Shown: positions 25,026 to 33,212 of the stretch, piece after piece | Layout: the number at the start of each line of letters is the position of its first letter | How positions within the stretch are numbered: the stretch's first letter is position 1 | Source of the DNA: an archaeon | GTDB lineage: Archaea; Thermoplasmatota; Thermoplasmata; Methanomassiliicoccales; Methanomethylophilaceae | NCBI GenBank assembly: GCA_024399155.1 | Contig: JAKSHX010000004.1 | Location: 1 to 47,496 of the forward strand | Reading direction: 5' to 3' | Length of the DNA: 47,496 nt | The notes under the pieces: model-generated | What the model saw: only the letters and a program-made list of their open reading frames with translations | Databases searched by the model: none | What the model was told of the DNA's origin: nothing | Translations under genes and position numbers: made by a program

Positions 25026-26369
25026 TTAAAGTTTATTACGAAGGTCATCTACTGCCATCAATACAACATCTCTGACCATTGAAGTCGGTGGACAGTATGC
25101 GTTTTCGGACCGATATATGAAATCTTCAACTATAGTACCACTTGCTATAGCTGATGCAAGCCAATTTATGCGCCCCGTAGCATCCTCCCCAGCGATTATC
25201 TGTGCACCGACAATCTTATGTGAAAAGACATCGGCGCTAACTTTTACAGTAAGAGGTTTTCTATCAGGGTAATACCTGGCACGAGTAAATCCTGTCGCTT
25301 TGCCCTCTAAAGTCTTTATACCGTACCATGAAGCAAGGCCTAAAGAAAGACCAGTTCCTGCAACATGTATATCACCGATGACACCTACCCACGGGCTTGA
25401 TACTGGCCCAGCAATTTTTTTATCACCAGCAGCATTCGACCCGGCAATCATTCCTTGTTTAACAGCCGTAGAACCAAGTTGACTCATGATAGGACCGGAT
25501 ACCACTGCTGAACGACACTGTACAACGTCCCCAGCAAGAAAGATATCACTTACTATCTTTCCATCCCTATACGGTTGCATAGCGGCTGACACTTCAACAG
25601 CTCCAAGTTGCCCAATATCGAGTTTAAGTATTTTTGGGATTGTCAGGTTAGCACAGACTCCAGTGGCAAAAATGACCATATCACACGGATAATCTATATT
25701 TGCAGCAGTAACAGACTCCACTTTTTCATTTCCATTGATCGCTTGAATAGGACTTCTCACGATGAATTTTATGCCTTTTTCCTCCAGATGCTTCTGAACT
25801 GTATCTGCCATATCCTTGTCTATAATACGCGGAATGATCTGATCCATCATTTCGACAACAACAACTTTTTTACCAATTTCGTTTAGTACCGCTGCCGTTT
25901 CTAGACCGACAATACCAGCTCCAATAATAACTATAGTTTTAGACTCCCTAAGAGCAGATTGAATAGACTGTCCATCTTTAATCGTCTTTACGACGAATAC
26001 ATTTTTAAGGTTCCTTCCATCAATAGGAGGTATAAAGATTGTCCCGCCAGTCGCAATAACTAGTGAATCGTACTCATATTTTTTTCCGCCAGCAGTAACA
26101 GTTTTATCTACGTCATTAACATCTGTCACCAATGTCTTAGTGATGACATCAATATTTTTTTCTCGTTTGTAATACTGTGGATCGTGCATAATGATATTAT
26201 CCCAGCCAACCTTCCCTCCAATTGTCCAAGGGATCACGCATGGAGAATACGCAATATACTCATCTTCTGTAAACACAGTGATTTTTGCTTCTAAATCATA
26301 TTTTCTTGCCGAGGATGCGGCACTCATCCCTGCTGCGCCCGATCCAATAACTATAATTTTTTTCGGCAT
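25026..26369 (-). CDS. FAD-dependent NAD(P)-disulfide oxidoreductase, CoA-disulfide reductase/NADH oxidase type
   Basis: The 447-residue flavoprotein opens with an FAD-binding IIVIGSGAAGMSAA motif. A single-Cys active site lies at about residue 44 (AYSPCVIPWTIGG), as in CoA-disulfide reductases and related NADH oxidases, which lack a CxxxxC pair. The NAD domain motif is IVIIGAGIVGLETAA, near 145-160, and the second FAD motif is DIFLAGDV. The C-terminal dimerisation domain has GLSLGLASWYG. It may reduce CoA or other disulfides, oxygen, sulfur or polysulfides. The start is the ATG at 26369; a TTG precedes it. It is upstream of the TPD gene with a short gap. Confidence 0.88.
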   Translation of the reverse strand: MPKKIIVIGSGAAGMSAASSARKYDLEAKITVFTEDEYIAYSPCVIPWTIGGKVGWDNIIMHDPQYYKREKNIDVITKTLVTDVNDVDKTVTAGGKKYEYDSLVIATGGTIFIPPIDGRNLKNVFVVKTIKDGQSIQSALRESKTIVIIGAGIVGLETAAVLNEIGKKVVVVEMMDQIIPRIIDKDMADTVQKHLEEKGIKFIVRSPIQAINGNEKVESVTAANIDYPCDMVIFATGVCANLTIPKILKLDIGQLGAVEVSAAMQPYRDGKIVSDIFLAGDVVQCRSAVVSGPIMSQLGSTAVKQGMIAGSNAAGDKKIAGPVSSPWVGVIGDIHVAGTGLSLGLASWYGIKTLEGKATGFTRARYYPDRKPLTVKVSADVFSHKIVGAQIIAGEDATGRINWLASAIASGTIVEDFIYRSENAYCPPTSMVRDVVLMAVDDLRNKL

Positions 26370-26464
26370 CAAGATCAGATGCTTATTGAACCAATTAATA
26401 TAATTTTTATCTGTAATTTACTAACATGGCTAATATGAGAAATATATTATAGACACGGTAAAAA

Positions 26465-27454
26465 ATGAAAAATAGAATACCAAGTGAGCTAGAAGCTTTA
26501 TGGAAAGAAAAGGACTTTGCTAATGGTAAAACTGTCGATACTATGGTTATGATTATGCGCACCAACGGGTGCGCATGGGCAAAGAAGGGCGGATGCACTA
26601 TGTGCGGATATCGTTCCGCATCATTAAACAATGTAACAGCCGAAGATTTGCTGAAACAACTAGATCAAGCGACATCAAAGTATAAAGGCGAACCATTCGT
26701 CAAGATTTACACGTCTGGAAGTTTTCTCGATGAAGAAGAGATTCCTGCTAATATAAGAAACAAAATATTTGATGCATTTTCCGAATGTAAACGCATCTTG
26801 TTCGAGAGTCGTCCAGAATTTATAACCCGTGACGTATTGTCCACTTTACCTTCATCATCGACCATAGCACTAGGGTTGGAGACACACGATCAGGTAATTA
26901 TGGAAAAAAGTATTAGAAAAGGCTTCACACCAGCGCAGTGTGAAGCAGCCGGAAATATTGTAAAAGATTGTGGGTTGTCTGTAAGATCATATCTTCTCTT
27001 AAAGCCATTATTTATGCAAGAGATGAGAGCAATTAGTAGCACTATAGAATCAGCCAAATTTGCCGACTCGTTTTCTGATGAAATTTCAATAAATCCTATA
27101 AATGTTCAGAGTGGCACTGTTGTCGAGCATATATGGAAGAGAGGTGATTATAGACCTCCATGGGTGTGGTCTTTAATCGAAGTTATGAAACAACTATCTG
27201 GCACTGTTCGCTCGAGGATAATATCATCGCCTTCTGGGGGAGGATCGTTAAGAGGGGTACATAACTGTGGCACATGTGATCAATCGGCACTTAAAGCTGT
27301 AGAAAAATTTTCGTTCTCTCAGAATATAAATGATTTAAGCGTTGAATGTAAATGCAAGACTAAATGGAAAAATTATATAACGTCAGAATTGCTGCTCGGC
27401 ACTTCTGCAGATCTTGATAGAGAATTTGACAGTAGTTTGATGATAAAGAGATGA
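26465..27454 (+). CDS. raSEA: archaeosine biosynthesis radical SAM protein RaSEA
   Basis: RaSEA works with ArcS to convert preQ0-lysine at tRNA position 15 into archaeosine. The 329-residue protein has the atypical cluster segment NGCAWAKKGGCTMCGY (residues 35-50), with the three cluster Cys spaced C-x7-C-x2-C. The family-typical IYTSGSFLDEEEI, ESRPEFI and IALGLETHDQVIMEKSIRKGF follow. A C-terminal Cys cluster (CGTCD and CKCK) is also usual. No ArcS is in view. The DUF5611 gene overlaps its stop by 4 nt. Confidence 0.9.
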   Translation: MKNRIPSELEALWKEKDFANGKTVDTMVMIMRTNGCAWAKKGGCTMCGYRSASLNNVTAEDLLKQLDQATSKYKGEPFVKIYTSGSFLDEEEIPANIRNKIFDAFSECKRILFESRPEFITRDVLSTLPSSSTIALGLETHDQVIMEKSIRKGFTPAQCEAAGNIVKDCGLSVRSYLLLKPLFMQEMRAISSTIESAKFADSFSDEISINPINVQSGTVVEHIWKRGDYRPPWVWSLIEVMKQLSGTVRSRIISSPSGGGSLRGVHNCGTCDQSALKAVEKFSFSQNINDLSVECKCKTKWKNYITSELLLGTSADLDREFDSSLMIKR

Positions 27455-27786
27455 ATTTTATGAATTACGACATTAAAAGAGGATGGATGAAGAATATTGA
27501 AGGCAATCTTCTCCCAAATATGATGAAAGAAATATTTGGGAATGTGATAGAACAGCAAGGTACCTTTGTATCGTCTTATGGTGTCATGGCCAAGATTAAA
27601 GTGAAAATATTATCAGAAAAAGTACTTGATGTTACTGTTGAAAACGTGGCTGATCTTCAGAACAAGTATAGTGCCGAGGATCTCGATGTAGCGATCATCG
27701 ACAGTAAAAGAAACCTTAACATTTTTATGGAGAGAGCTACCGGTTTTAACATCAAGGAAAGAAAAAAAAGAATGCAAAAAAGGTGA
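27451..27786 (+). CDS. DUF5611-family protein
   Basis: This 111-residue protein resembles the DUF5611 family that I know from Thermoplasmata. It has NYDIKRGWMKNIEGN, SSYGVMAKIKVKI, a middle beta segment (KVLDVTVEN) and an IDSKRNLNIFMERATGFN-like end with a basic tail (KERKKRMQKR). There are no cysteines for zinc and no membrane segment. The basic tail suggests nucleic acid or ribosome contact. Its ATG overlaps the RaSEA stop, so the two are co-transcribed. The function is unknown. Confidence 0.75.
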   Translation: MNFMNYDIKRGWMKNIEGNLLPNMMKEIFGNVIEQQGTFVSSYGVMAKIKVKILSEKVLDVTVENVADLQNKYSAEDLDVAIIDSKRNLNIFMERATGFNIKERKKRMQKR

Positions 27787-27805
27787 AAAATAGGAAATTT
27801 AAAAA

Positions 27806-27836
27806 TTTTACAAATTTTTTCCCCCTTCATTTTGTA
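27806..27836 (+). terminator. T-rich termination region after the RaSEA-DUF5611 unit
   Basis: A stretch with AATTTTACAAATTTTTTCCCC-type T runs lies just after the DUF5611 stop and before the ribosomal promoter. It resembles an archaeal oligo-T terminator. Confidence 0.4.
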
Positions 27837-27849
27837 TTCAAACAGAGTA

Positions 27850-27866
27850 AAATTTATATATAAAAT
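27850..27866 (+). promoter_or_regulatory. TATA box of the ribosomal protein operon
   Basis: AAATTTATATATAAAATA is the strongest TATA-like match upstream of L3. The transcript should start near 27880-27895, leaving a leader of about 165-175 nt before the L3 ATG. Confidence 0.6.
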
Positions 27867-27902
27867 ACCTGTACGCATCTCGAGATTAATACGCAAGATA
27901 TT

Positions 27903-28057
27903 CGGCCAGACACGTCGGGCAATGCAATGAGCAACCCAAATCCAGTCTCATGTCGGTACTTATCGGGACGTGTGTGCGGTGTCACGGCCGGGGATTTAGA
28001 CGTTGAAATCGACTAAAATGTGAGATTAGCGGATGCATTCTCACAGGATGTGAAATT
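27903..28057 (+). promoter_or_regulatory. structured 5' leader of the ribosomal protein operon, candidate translational switch
   Basis: The leader is markedly more GC-rich than other intergenic DNA here. An outer stem CGGCC/GGCCG (27903-27907, 27986-27990) encloses ACACGTC/GACGTGT (27910-27916, 27967-27973) and a distal ATGAG/CTCAT hairpin (27927-27931, 27947-27951). A GATTT/AAATC stem follows at 27993-28010. TGTGAGA/TCTCACA (28019-28025, 28039-28045) directly precedes the Shine-Dalgarno GGATGTGA (28046-28053). TCACA at 28041 and 28061 can each also pair with TGTGA at 28049, hiding the Shine-Dalgarno site. This looks like ribosomal protein autoregulation; the ligand is unknown. Confidence 0.6.
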
Positions 28058-29056
28058 ATGTCACAAAGGAGACGTCCAAAGAGGGGGTCACGCGCGTACG
28101 GGCCCAGAAAAAGAGCGCAATCGCAAACACCCCGCTTAGATTCTTGGCCTAATACGTCAGGGACACCCAAGATTCAGGGATTTGCCGGATACAAGGTCGG
28201 TATGACACATACTTTCATAATCGACAATCGCGCAAGTTCAACAACATCCGGAATGGAACTCCAAGTGCCGGTCACAGTACTTGAAGTCCCTCCGATGAGG
28301 ATAGCGGCGGTTAGATTTTACGAGAACACAATTTATGGATTCAAGACTATGGGTGAAGTGTGGGCACAAGATCTCGATCCTCTGCTTACGAAGCGCCTTA
28401 ATGTCCCAGAATCCCACGAAGAATCATCACTCGATAAATATGATCTTGCAAGTGTTGAAGACATCCGTGTGATTGCTTATACCCAGCCAAAAATGATCAA
28501 AGGAGTGCCAAAAAAGGTTCCTGACATAATGGAACTTAGGATCGGAGGCGGGTCTATCAGTGAAAGACTTGCTTACGCGAAAAAAATTATTGGAAAAGAC
28601 ATTGAAATCAGCGATTTTACCGTGGAAGGGGCATTTGTAGACGTTGTAGCGGTTACTAAAGGAAAAGGATTCCAAGGTGCTACCAAGCGTTGGGGTATCA
28701 AACTCCTATCTCACAAGAACAGCAAGCATCGCCGCGGTGTAGCTAATCTGGGGCCCAAGAGACCCGGATACGTTAGAAGTACAGTTCCAGCATCCGGTCA
28801 AATGGGGTATCACCAAAGAACTGAGTTTAACAAACAGCTTGTGAAGATTAGTGGAGATGGATCTGAAATTACACCTAAAGGAGGGTTTCTCAATTACGGG
28901 AATGTCATCAACACATATGTTCTCATTCGTGGATCGATCCCAGGTCCCGCAAAAAGGCTTGTGAGGCTTAGAGATCCTATTAGAGCATCCACAAATGACA
29001 GCACTGAGGCCATAGATATCACCTACATCTCGATAGCATCTAAACAGGGGGCGTAG
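28058..29056 (+). CDS. rpl3: large ribosomal subunit protein L3 (uL3)
   Basis: L3 is an early-assembly protein of the large subunit with a loop near the peptidyl transferase centre. The 332 residues match archaeal L3. The start SQRRRPKRGSRAYGPRKRA is conserved, FAGYKVGMTH follows, and TKGKGFQGATKRWGIKLL with the downstream HRRGVANLGPKRPGYVRST loop is diagnostic. It is first in the operon, behind the structured leader, with GGATGTGA as Shine-Dalgarno site 4 nt before the ATG. The stop is TAG. Confidence 0.98.
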   Translation: MSQRRRPKRGSRAYGPRKRAQSQTPRLDSWPNTSGTPKIQGFAGYKVGMTHTFIIDNRASSTTSGMELQVPVTVLEVPPMRIAAVRFYENTIYGFKTMGEVWAQDLDPLLTKRLNVPESHEESSLDKYDLASVEDIRVIAYTQPKMIKGVPKKVPDIMELRIGGGSISERLAYAKKIIGKDIEISDFTVEGAFVDVVAVTKGKGFQGATKRWGIKLLSHKNSKHRRGVANLGPKRPGYVRSTVPASGQMGYHQRTEFNKQLVKISGDGSEITPKGGFLNYGNVINTYVLIRGSIPGPAKRLVRLRDPIRASTNDSTEAIDITYISIASKQGA

Positions 29057-29060
29057 ATAA

Positions 29061-29831
29061 GTGACACAAGCAAATGTTTATTCAATTGAGGGAGACGTTG
29101 TAGAGAAAATAGATATTCCCACAGCTTTTGATGCCCCGTGTAGACCAGATCTTATCAAGAAAGTGGTTATCGCTATAGCAAATAACAATAGGCAACCATA
29201 CGGCCCATCAAAAATGTCAGGAATGAGGCACTCTGTAAGCACTTGGGGAAAAGGACGCGGGACTGCACGTGTTCAGCGCATTCATGATGGAAAAAGAGCT
29301 ACAGAATCTCCGAATAACGTTTCAGGACGTAGAGCGCATCCGCCGAGACCTGAAAGAATATGGGATCTCAAGGTCAACAAAAAAGAGCGTACTTTCGCGC
29401 GAATATCAGCACTCGCCGCGACCGCATCCGCAGAGTATGTAAAAGCACGGGGTCACCAGTTTGACGATAATATTTCTTTTCCTATCGTCGTAGATGATAA
29501 TGTTCAAAGTATTGCCACGACTACAAATGTATACGACCTCTTCGAGAAAATCGGAATTAGTCACGATATTGATCGTGCCAAGGAAGGAACTAAGATTCGG
29601 GCAGGAAGAGGTAAGATGAGAAACAGGAAGTATCGTGTGCCTGTATCAGTCTTATTTGTCGTGTCCGATAAACATGCACCCATAGTGAAGGGAGCAAATA
29701 ATCTACCAGGAGTAGAGATAAGATCAGTTAATAGCATCAATGCGGCAGTCCTTGCGCCTGGTGGCGATATAGGTAGACTTACAGTTTATACCAAATCCGC
29801 GATTGCCAAGATAGGGGAGTGGAAGATATGA
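29061..29831 (+). CDS. rpl4: large ribosomal subunit protein L4 (uL4)
   Basis: L4 lines the peptide exit tunnel and in several lineages represses its own operon. The 256-residue sequence starts at GTG, 4 nt after the L3 stop. It contains IDIPTAFDAPCRPDLIKKV, the tunnel-loop GKGRGTARVQRI with GRRAHPPRPE, and the conserved SALAATAS segment. GRGKMRNRKYRVPVSVLFVV is also typical of archaeal L4. The ATG of L23 overlaps its TGA. Confidence 0.97.
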   Translation: MTQANVYSIEGDVVEKIDIPTAFDAPCRPDLIKKVVIAIANNNRQPYGPSKMSGMRHSVSTWGKGRGTARVQRIHDGKRATESPNNVSGRRAHPPRPERIWDLKVNKKERTFARISALAATASAEYVKARGHQFDDNISFPIVVDDNVQSIATTTNVYDLFEKIGISHDIDRAKEGTKIRAGRGKMRNRKYRVPVSVLFVVSDKHAPIVKGANNLPGVEIRSVNSINAAVLAPGGDIGRLTVYTKSAIAKIGEWKI

Positions 29832-30109
29832 AGCAGAGTGATGTACTCATCAGGCCGTTTGTTACAGAAAAGGCAATGAACGCTGTCAGGGGGACGTCTG
29901 CGCAGAACCTTAAAGATGGTAACAAGATTGAGTTTATTGTTCATAGAGATGCTGACAAAGCACTTATCAAAACCGTTTTTGAAGAGCGATTTGAAGTCAA
30001 AGTTGACAAAATATGGACAAAAATTCAGAAGAACGGAAAACACGCAATCATCAAACTTTCAGAAGGTTACACAGCTGAGGATGTTGGAATGAGAGTAGGA
30101 GTATTCTGA
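29828..30109 (+). CDS. rpl23: large ribosomal subunit protein L23 (uL23)
   Basis: L23 lies at the tunnel exit and docks SRP and nascent-chain factors. The ATG at 29828 overlaps the L4 stop (ATGA) and opens MKQSDVLIRPFVTEKAM. The 93-residue protein keeps the IEFIVHRDADKALIKTVFEERFEVKVDKIWT core and the AIIKLSEGYTAEDVGMRVGVF end. It is slightly longer than the smallest archaeal L23 proteins because of an insertion near residues 17-28. Confidence 0.96.
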   Translation: MKQSDVLIRPFVTEKAMNAVRGTSAQNLKDGNKIEFIVHRDADKALIKTVFEERFEVKVDKIWTKIQKNGKHAIIKLSEGYTAEDVGMRVGVF

Positions 30110-30119
30110 AGGTGGGGAA

Positions 30120-30818
30120 ATGGGAAAAAGATTGAGAACACAGAGACGCGGAAGAGGAGGATCCCAATACCGTTCCCCGAGCCACAGACACATCGATGAT
30201 GTTAGGCTACCAGCATTTAACAATGGGTGTGGGACTGTCAAAGATCTAATCCATGCACCTGGCAGGACATCACCGCTTTCGGTCGTTTGCTTCAATGGAG
30301 TTGCGGACTATCAATTGGCGACTGAGGGTGTTTCGGTCGGACAAAAAATTGTCGTCGGAGGTAACGCAGTATCACCCGGAAATATTCTGACACTTGCCAA
30401 TATCTCCGAGGGTACCAGTGTTCACAACATTGAGAAACTTCCCGGGGATGGCGGTAAATTTGTCAAGACCGCAGGGGCATCTGCAACTGTTGTTAGCAGG
30501 GGATCGACAGTTGTACTACAAATGCCATCCGGACAGCTTAAAGAGTTTAGTCCCAGTTGTCGTGCTACTATTGGAATTGTTGCAGGAAACGGAAGGGCAG
30601 ATAAACCTATTGCCAAGTCAGGCAAAAAATATCATACGCTTAATTCAAGGTCAAAAGCCTACTTCCATGTAAGCGGGGTAGCTATGAATGCCGTGAACCA
30701 TCCCCACGGTGGAGGTTCGCACCCTCATGTTGGTGGGCCGAGTACAATTGGTCGTAACGCATGGCCTGGTCAGAAAGTAGGCCGTATTTCTCCTAAGAGA
30801 GAATTAAGTAAGAAGTGA
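30120..30818 (+). CDS. rpl2: large ribosomal subunit protein L2 (uL2)
   Basis: L2 supports the peptidyl transferase centre and subunit joining. The 232 residues run from MGKRLRTQRRGRGGSQYRSP to the conserved catalytic-region loop VAMNAVNHPHGGGSHPHVGG and the IGRNAWPGQKVG end. The functional His lies in the NHPHGGG motif. GAAGGTGGGGAA upstream supplies a Shine-Dalgarno sequence. Confidence 0.98.
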   Translation: MGKRLRTQRRGRGGSQYRSPSHRHIDDVRLPAFNNGCGTVKDLIHAPGRTSPLSVVCFNGVADYQLATEGVSVGQKIVVGGNAVSPGNILTLANISEGTSVHNIEKLPGDGGKFVKTAGASATVVSRGSTVVLQMPSGQLKEFSPSCRATIGIVAGNGRADKPIAKSGKKYHTLNSRSKAYFHVSGVAMNAVNHPHGGGSHPHVGGPSTIGRNAWPGQKVGRISPKRELSKK

Positions 30819-30823
30819 TCTAC

Positions 30824-31291
30824 ATGGGAAAAGCAAAAATAATGGGTTCAGCAAAAGCCTCCAGGAGGAAAGCCAGGAAGAAGGCAAGCTTGATCCAGGC
30901 AAGGAGGAAGAAGGAGTTCCTTTACCGCGGTTACAACATGAAAGAACTTCTTACAATGTCATTCGACGAAGTATTGGGACTCATGCCGGCAAGATCAAGA
31001 AGAACATATGTGCGCGGATTGAACTATGAGCAGCAGATTCTTTTTGACAACATAAAGAATGCTGAGAACGGAAAGGTTGTGAGGACACATGTTAGGTCCA
31101 TTCCCGTTGTTCCTCAATTTGTAGGAAAGACAGTCAGTATATACAACGGAAAAGAGTTCAAAGATATCGAGATTAAATCCGAAATGATTGGTCACTTTAT
31201 TGGAGAATTTGTAGGTACTAGAAAGCTTCCTGTGCATAATGGACCTGGAGTAGGCGCTACAAGGTCTTCGAAGTTTATGCCGTTGAAGTGA
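30824..31291 (+). CDS. rps19: small ribosomal subunit protein S19 (uS19)
   Basis: S19 sits in the head of the small subunit near the A-site finger. Translation from the ATG at 30824 gives MGKAKIMGSAKASRRKARKK; an upstream GTG at 30815 overlaps the L2 stop but would add only three residues. The FLYRGYNMKELLTMSFDEV, PARSRRTY, VPQFVGKTVSIYNGKEF and IGEFVGTRK segments are diagnostic. The basic N-terminal extension is typical of archaea. Confidence 0.96.
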   Translation: MGKAKIMGSAKASRRKARKKASLIQARRKKEFLYRGYNMKELLTMSFDEVLGLMPARSRRTYVRGLNYEQQILFDNIKNAENGKVVRTHVRSIPVVPQFVGKTVSIYNGKEFKDIEIKSEMIGHFIGEFVGTRKLPVHNGPGVGATRSSKFMPLK

Positions 31292-31301
31292 GGTGTCTGA
31301 T

Positions 31302-31748
31302 GTGAAGGGATATACAGTAACAGCAGATCCTGATACATCTGCAAAGGCAATCGGAAAGGAAATGCCTGTTTCTCCTAAACTTGCCCGTGAAGTATGTAAA
31401 ATGATCCGTGGGATGAAGGTTAGCAACGCAGTTAGCGTTCTTGAAAAAATAGTTGCATTAAAAACTCCAGTTCCACTCAAAAGGTATAACAAGCGTGTTT
31501 CTCACAAGCGGGGAATAGGCCCAGGAAGATATCCTAAGAAAGTTGCTACTGCAGTTCTTGGAGTCATGAAAAGCGCCATGTCTAATGCTGAGTACAAGGG
31601 ACTTAGTGTTGATGATATGAAAGTTGCGACTATTTCTGCGGCAAGAGGTAAAGTTATACCAGGACACATGGCAAGGGCACATGGAAGAGCAACACAGTGG
31701 AATCAGGAAACGGTCAATCTTGAAGTGATTATTCAGGAGGTAAAGTGA
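31302..31748 (+). CDS. rpl22: large ribosomal subunit protein L22 (uL22)
   Basis: L22 reaches into the exit tunnel by a long beta hairpin. I prefer the GTG at 31302 because GAGGTG lies 6 nt before it; a GTG at 31293 would overlap that site. The 148-residue protein contains the VSPKLAREVCKMIRGMKVSNAV helix, RVSHKRGIGPGRYPKK and the hairpin tip GKVIPGHMARAHGRA. A gap of only 1-10 nt follows S19. Confidence 0.95.
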   Translation: MKGYTVTADPDTSAKAIGKEMPVSPKLAREVCKMIRGMKVSNAVSVLEKIVALKTPVPLKRYNKRVSHKRGIGPGRYPKKVATAVLGVMKSAMSNAEYKGLSVDDMKVATISAARGKVIPGHMARAHGRATQWNQETVNLEVIIQEVK

Positions 31749-31749
31749 A

Positions 31750-32463
31750 ATGGAGTCAGATAGAAAATTTGTTGCTGAAAATGTCCGTAGGGCTCTCCTG
31801 AAGAAGTATATGATGAAGGAGGTTAACCGTGCGGGATTTGGAGGACTTGACGTTCAGAGGACACCCATGGGGACACGCGTTATTCTTACTACTGAACGTC
31901 CAGGGCTTGTCATTGGAAGAAAAGGCCAGACGATTAAGAATTTGACAACGGCGATAGAAAAGCAATTTGGATTTGAAAATCCTCAAATTGAGGTGCAGGA
32001 AGTAAATGATCCTAATCTTAACGCTCAGATTATGGCAGAAAAACTTGCATTTTCCCTTGAAAGAGGTTGGCATTTTCGTAGGGCAGGTCACTCGACTGTT
32101 CGCAGGATCATGGATTCAGGAGCAAAGGGATGTTACATAATTGTTGCAGGAAAACTTACGGGACAAAGACACAGAACTGAAAAATTCAAGGACGGAAACA
32201 TTAAGTTTTGTGGTGAACCAAAGGCCAATTTTATGGATCATGGCTACGCGGTTGCAAAATTAAAGATGGGAGTTATCGGGGTTACAGTTCAGATTATGTC
32301 TAAGGATGCAAAACTTCCAGCAGACATTAGCGTGATAAGCAAAACTGATGCAGCGACTATTCCAGAGACATCTGAAGACAACGTCACACCACCAGCTGAA
32401 CCAAGTGCTACTACGACCACTGAAATTGAAGGAGGACAGCAAGATGACGCTCAAAGTGTCTGA
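31750..32463 (+). CDS. rps3: small ribosomal subunit protein S3 (uS3)
   Basis: S3 binds at the mRNA entry site. The 237 residues contain the KH domain with ERPGLVIGRKGQTIKNL (GxxG loop GRKGQ, residues about 55-60) and the C-terminal S3 domain (GHSTVRRIMDSGAKG, GKLTGQRHRTEKFKDG). The last 40 residues are a low-complexity tail rich in Thr, Pro, Glu and Ala. This tail contains the L29 Shine-Dalgarno site, and its final 20 nt overlap L29. Confidence 0.97.
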   Translation: MESDRKFVAENVRRALLKKYMMKEVNRAGFGGLDVQRTPMGTRVILTTERPGLVIGRKGQTIKNLTTAIEKQFGFENPQIEVQEVNDPNLNAQIMAEKLAFSLERGWHFRRAGHSTVRRIMDSGAKGCYIIVAGKLTGQRHRTEKFKDGNIKFCGEPKANFMDHGYAVAKLKMGVIGVTVQIMSKDAKLPADISVISKTDAATIPETSEDNVTPPAEPSATTTTEIEGGQQDDAQSV

Positions 32464-32644
32464 AATCAGAAAAATGAGTGCTGATGAGCGTAATCAAAAG
32501 CTCAAGGAGATTCGTAACGAACTTATGCATGAGAGAGGGATATCTGCGATGGGTGGTGCCCCAGCAAATCCTGGAGCAATTCGCTCATTTAGGACAGATA
32601 TAGCTCGTATTTTAACCGTGCAGAAGGAGGAGGAAGAGCTATAA
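32444..32644 (+). CDS. rpl29: large ribosomal subunit protein L29 (uL29)
   Basis: L29 is a small two-helix protein near the exit tunnel. The ATG at 32444 is chosen because GGAGG lies 9 nt upstream and the protein then begins [20 protein letters not shown], as in archaeal L29. The 66 residues include the conserved [31 protein letters not shown] block. Its start is inside the S3 frame, and its stop overlaps the aIF1 ATG by one base. Confidence 0.96.
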   Translation: MTLKVSEIRKMSADERNQKLKEIRNELMHERGISAMGGAPANPGAIRSFRTDIARILTVQKEEEEL

Positions 32645-32943
32645 TGGCGGAAATCTGTCCTGTATGTGGATTACCGAAGGAGCTGTGCATGTGTGAGGAG
32701 ATTGCACGCGAGCAGCAATCCGTCAAAATATCAGTTGATAGTCGTAGATATGGAAAGGTTGTGACGGTTATCAGCGGAATCAATGAGAACGATATTGATA
32801 TCAACGATCTTGCTAAACAGTTGAAGAATAAGTGCGCCACTGGTGGCACATCTAAGGACGGGCGCATCGAACTCCAAGGTGATCACAAAAAGAAAGTGAA
32901 AGCTGTTCTGGAGGAGATGGGCTTCAACACGGAAGTCAGGTAG
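32644..32943 (+). CDS. translation initiation factor aIF1 (SUI1)
   Basis: aIF1 checks start-codon selection on the small subunit. The 99 residues begin with a four-Cys knuckle, [13 protein letters not shown] (5-17), found in archaeal members. The SUI1 beta-alpha fold follows with [33 protein letters not shown] (positions about 60-81) and [11 protein letters not shown]. It lies between L29 and Rnp1 as in most Euryarchaeota. The stop is TAG. Confidence 0.96.
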   Translation: MAEICPVCGLPKELCMCEEIAREQQSVKISVDSRRYGKVVTVISGINENDIDINDLAKQLKNKCATGGTSKDGRIELQGDHKKKVKAVLEEMGFNTEVR

Positions 32944-32966
32944 AAAAGATGAATAAAGGTGATTTC

Positions 32967-33206
32967 ATGAGAAGCGAGTTCATCGGATTAGATGTGGAAG
33001 TACTTTCAGCGTCATGTTACTCCGGATTGTCTGGTGTAGTTGTTGACGAGACAAAAAATACATTTACTATTGACTCGGACGGAATTGAAAGGATGATTCC
33101 AAAGCCGGGTAATGAGTTCAAGTTTACGTGTGAGGATAAGAAATTTGTTGTCAAAGGAACGGATATACAATATCGACCGGAAGACAGGATAAAGAAGGTC
33201 AGGTGA
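32967..33206 (+). CDS. rnp1: ribonuclease P protein component 1 (Rnp1/Pop4, Rpp29 homologue)
   Basis: Rnp1 is a protein subunit of archaeal RNase P that helps the RNA process tRNA 5' ends. Its Sm-like barrel includes EFIGLDVEVLSASCYSGLSGVVVDET, given by position 3-28, then FTIDSDGIERMIPKPGNEFKF. The ATG at 32967 is preferred because AAGGTGAT lies just upstream; an ATG at 32949 would add six residues. The gene lies in its normal place between aIF1 and S17. Confidence 0.93.
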   Translation: MRSEFIGLDVEVLSASCYSGLSGVVVDETKNTFTIDSDGIERMIPKPGNEFKFTCEDKKFVVKGTDIQYRPEDRIKKVR

Positions 33207-33212
33207 AATTCA

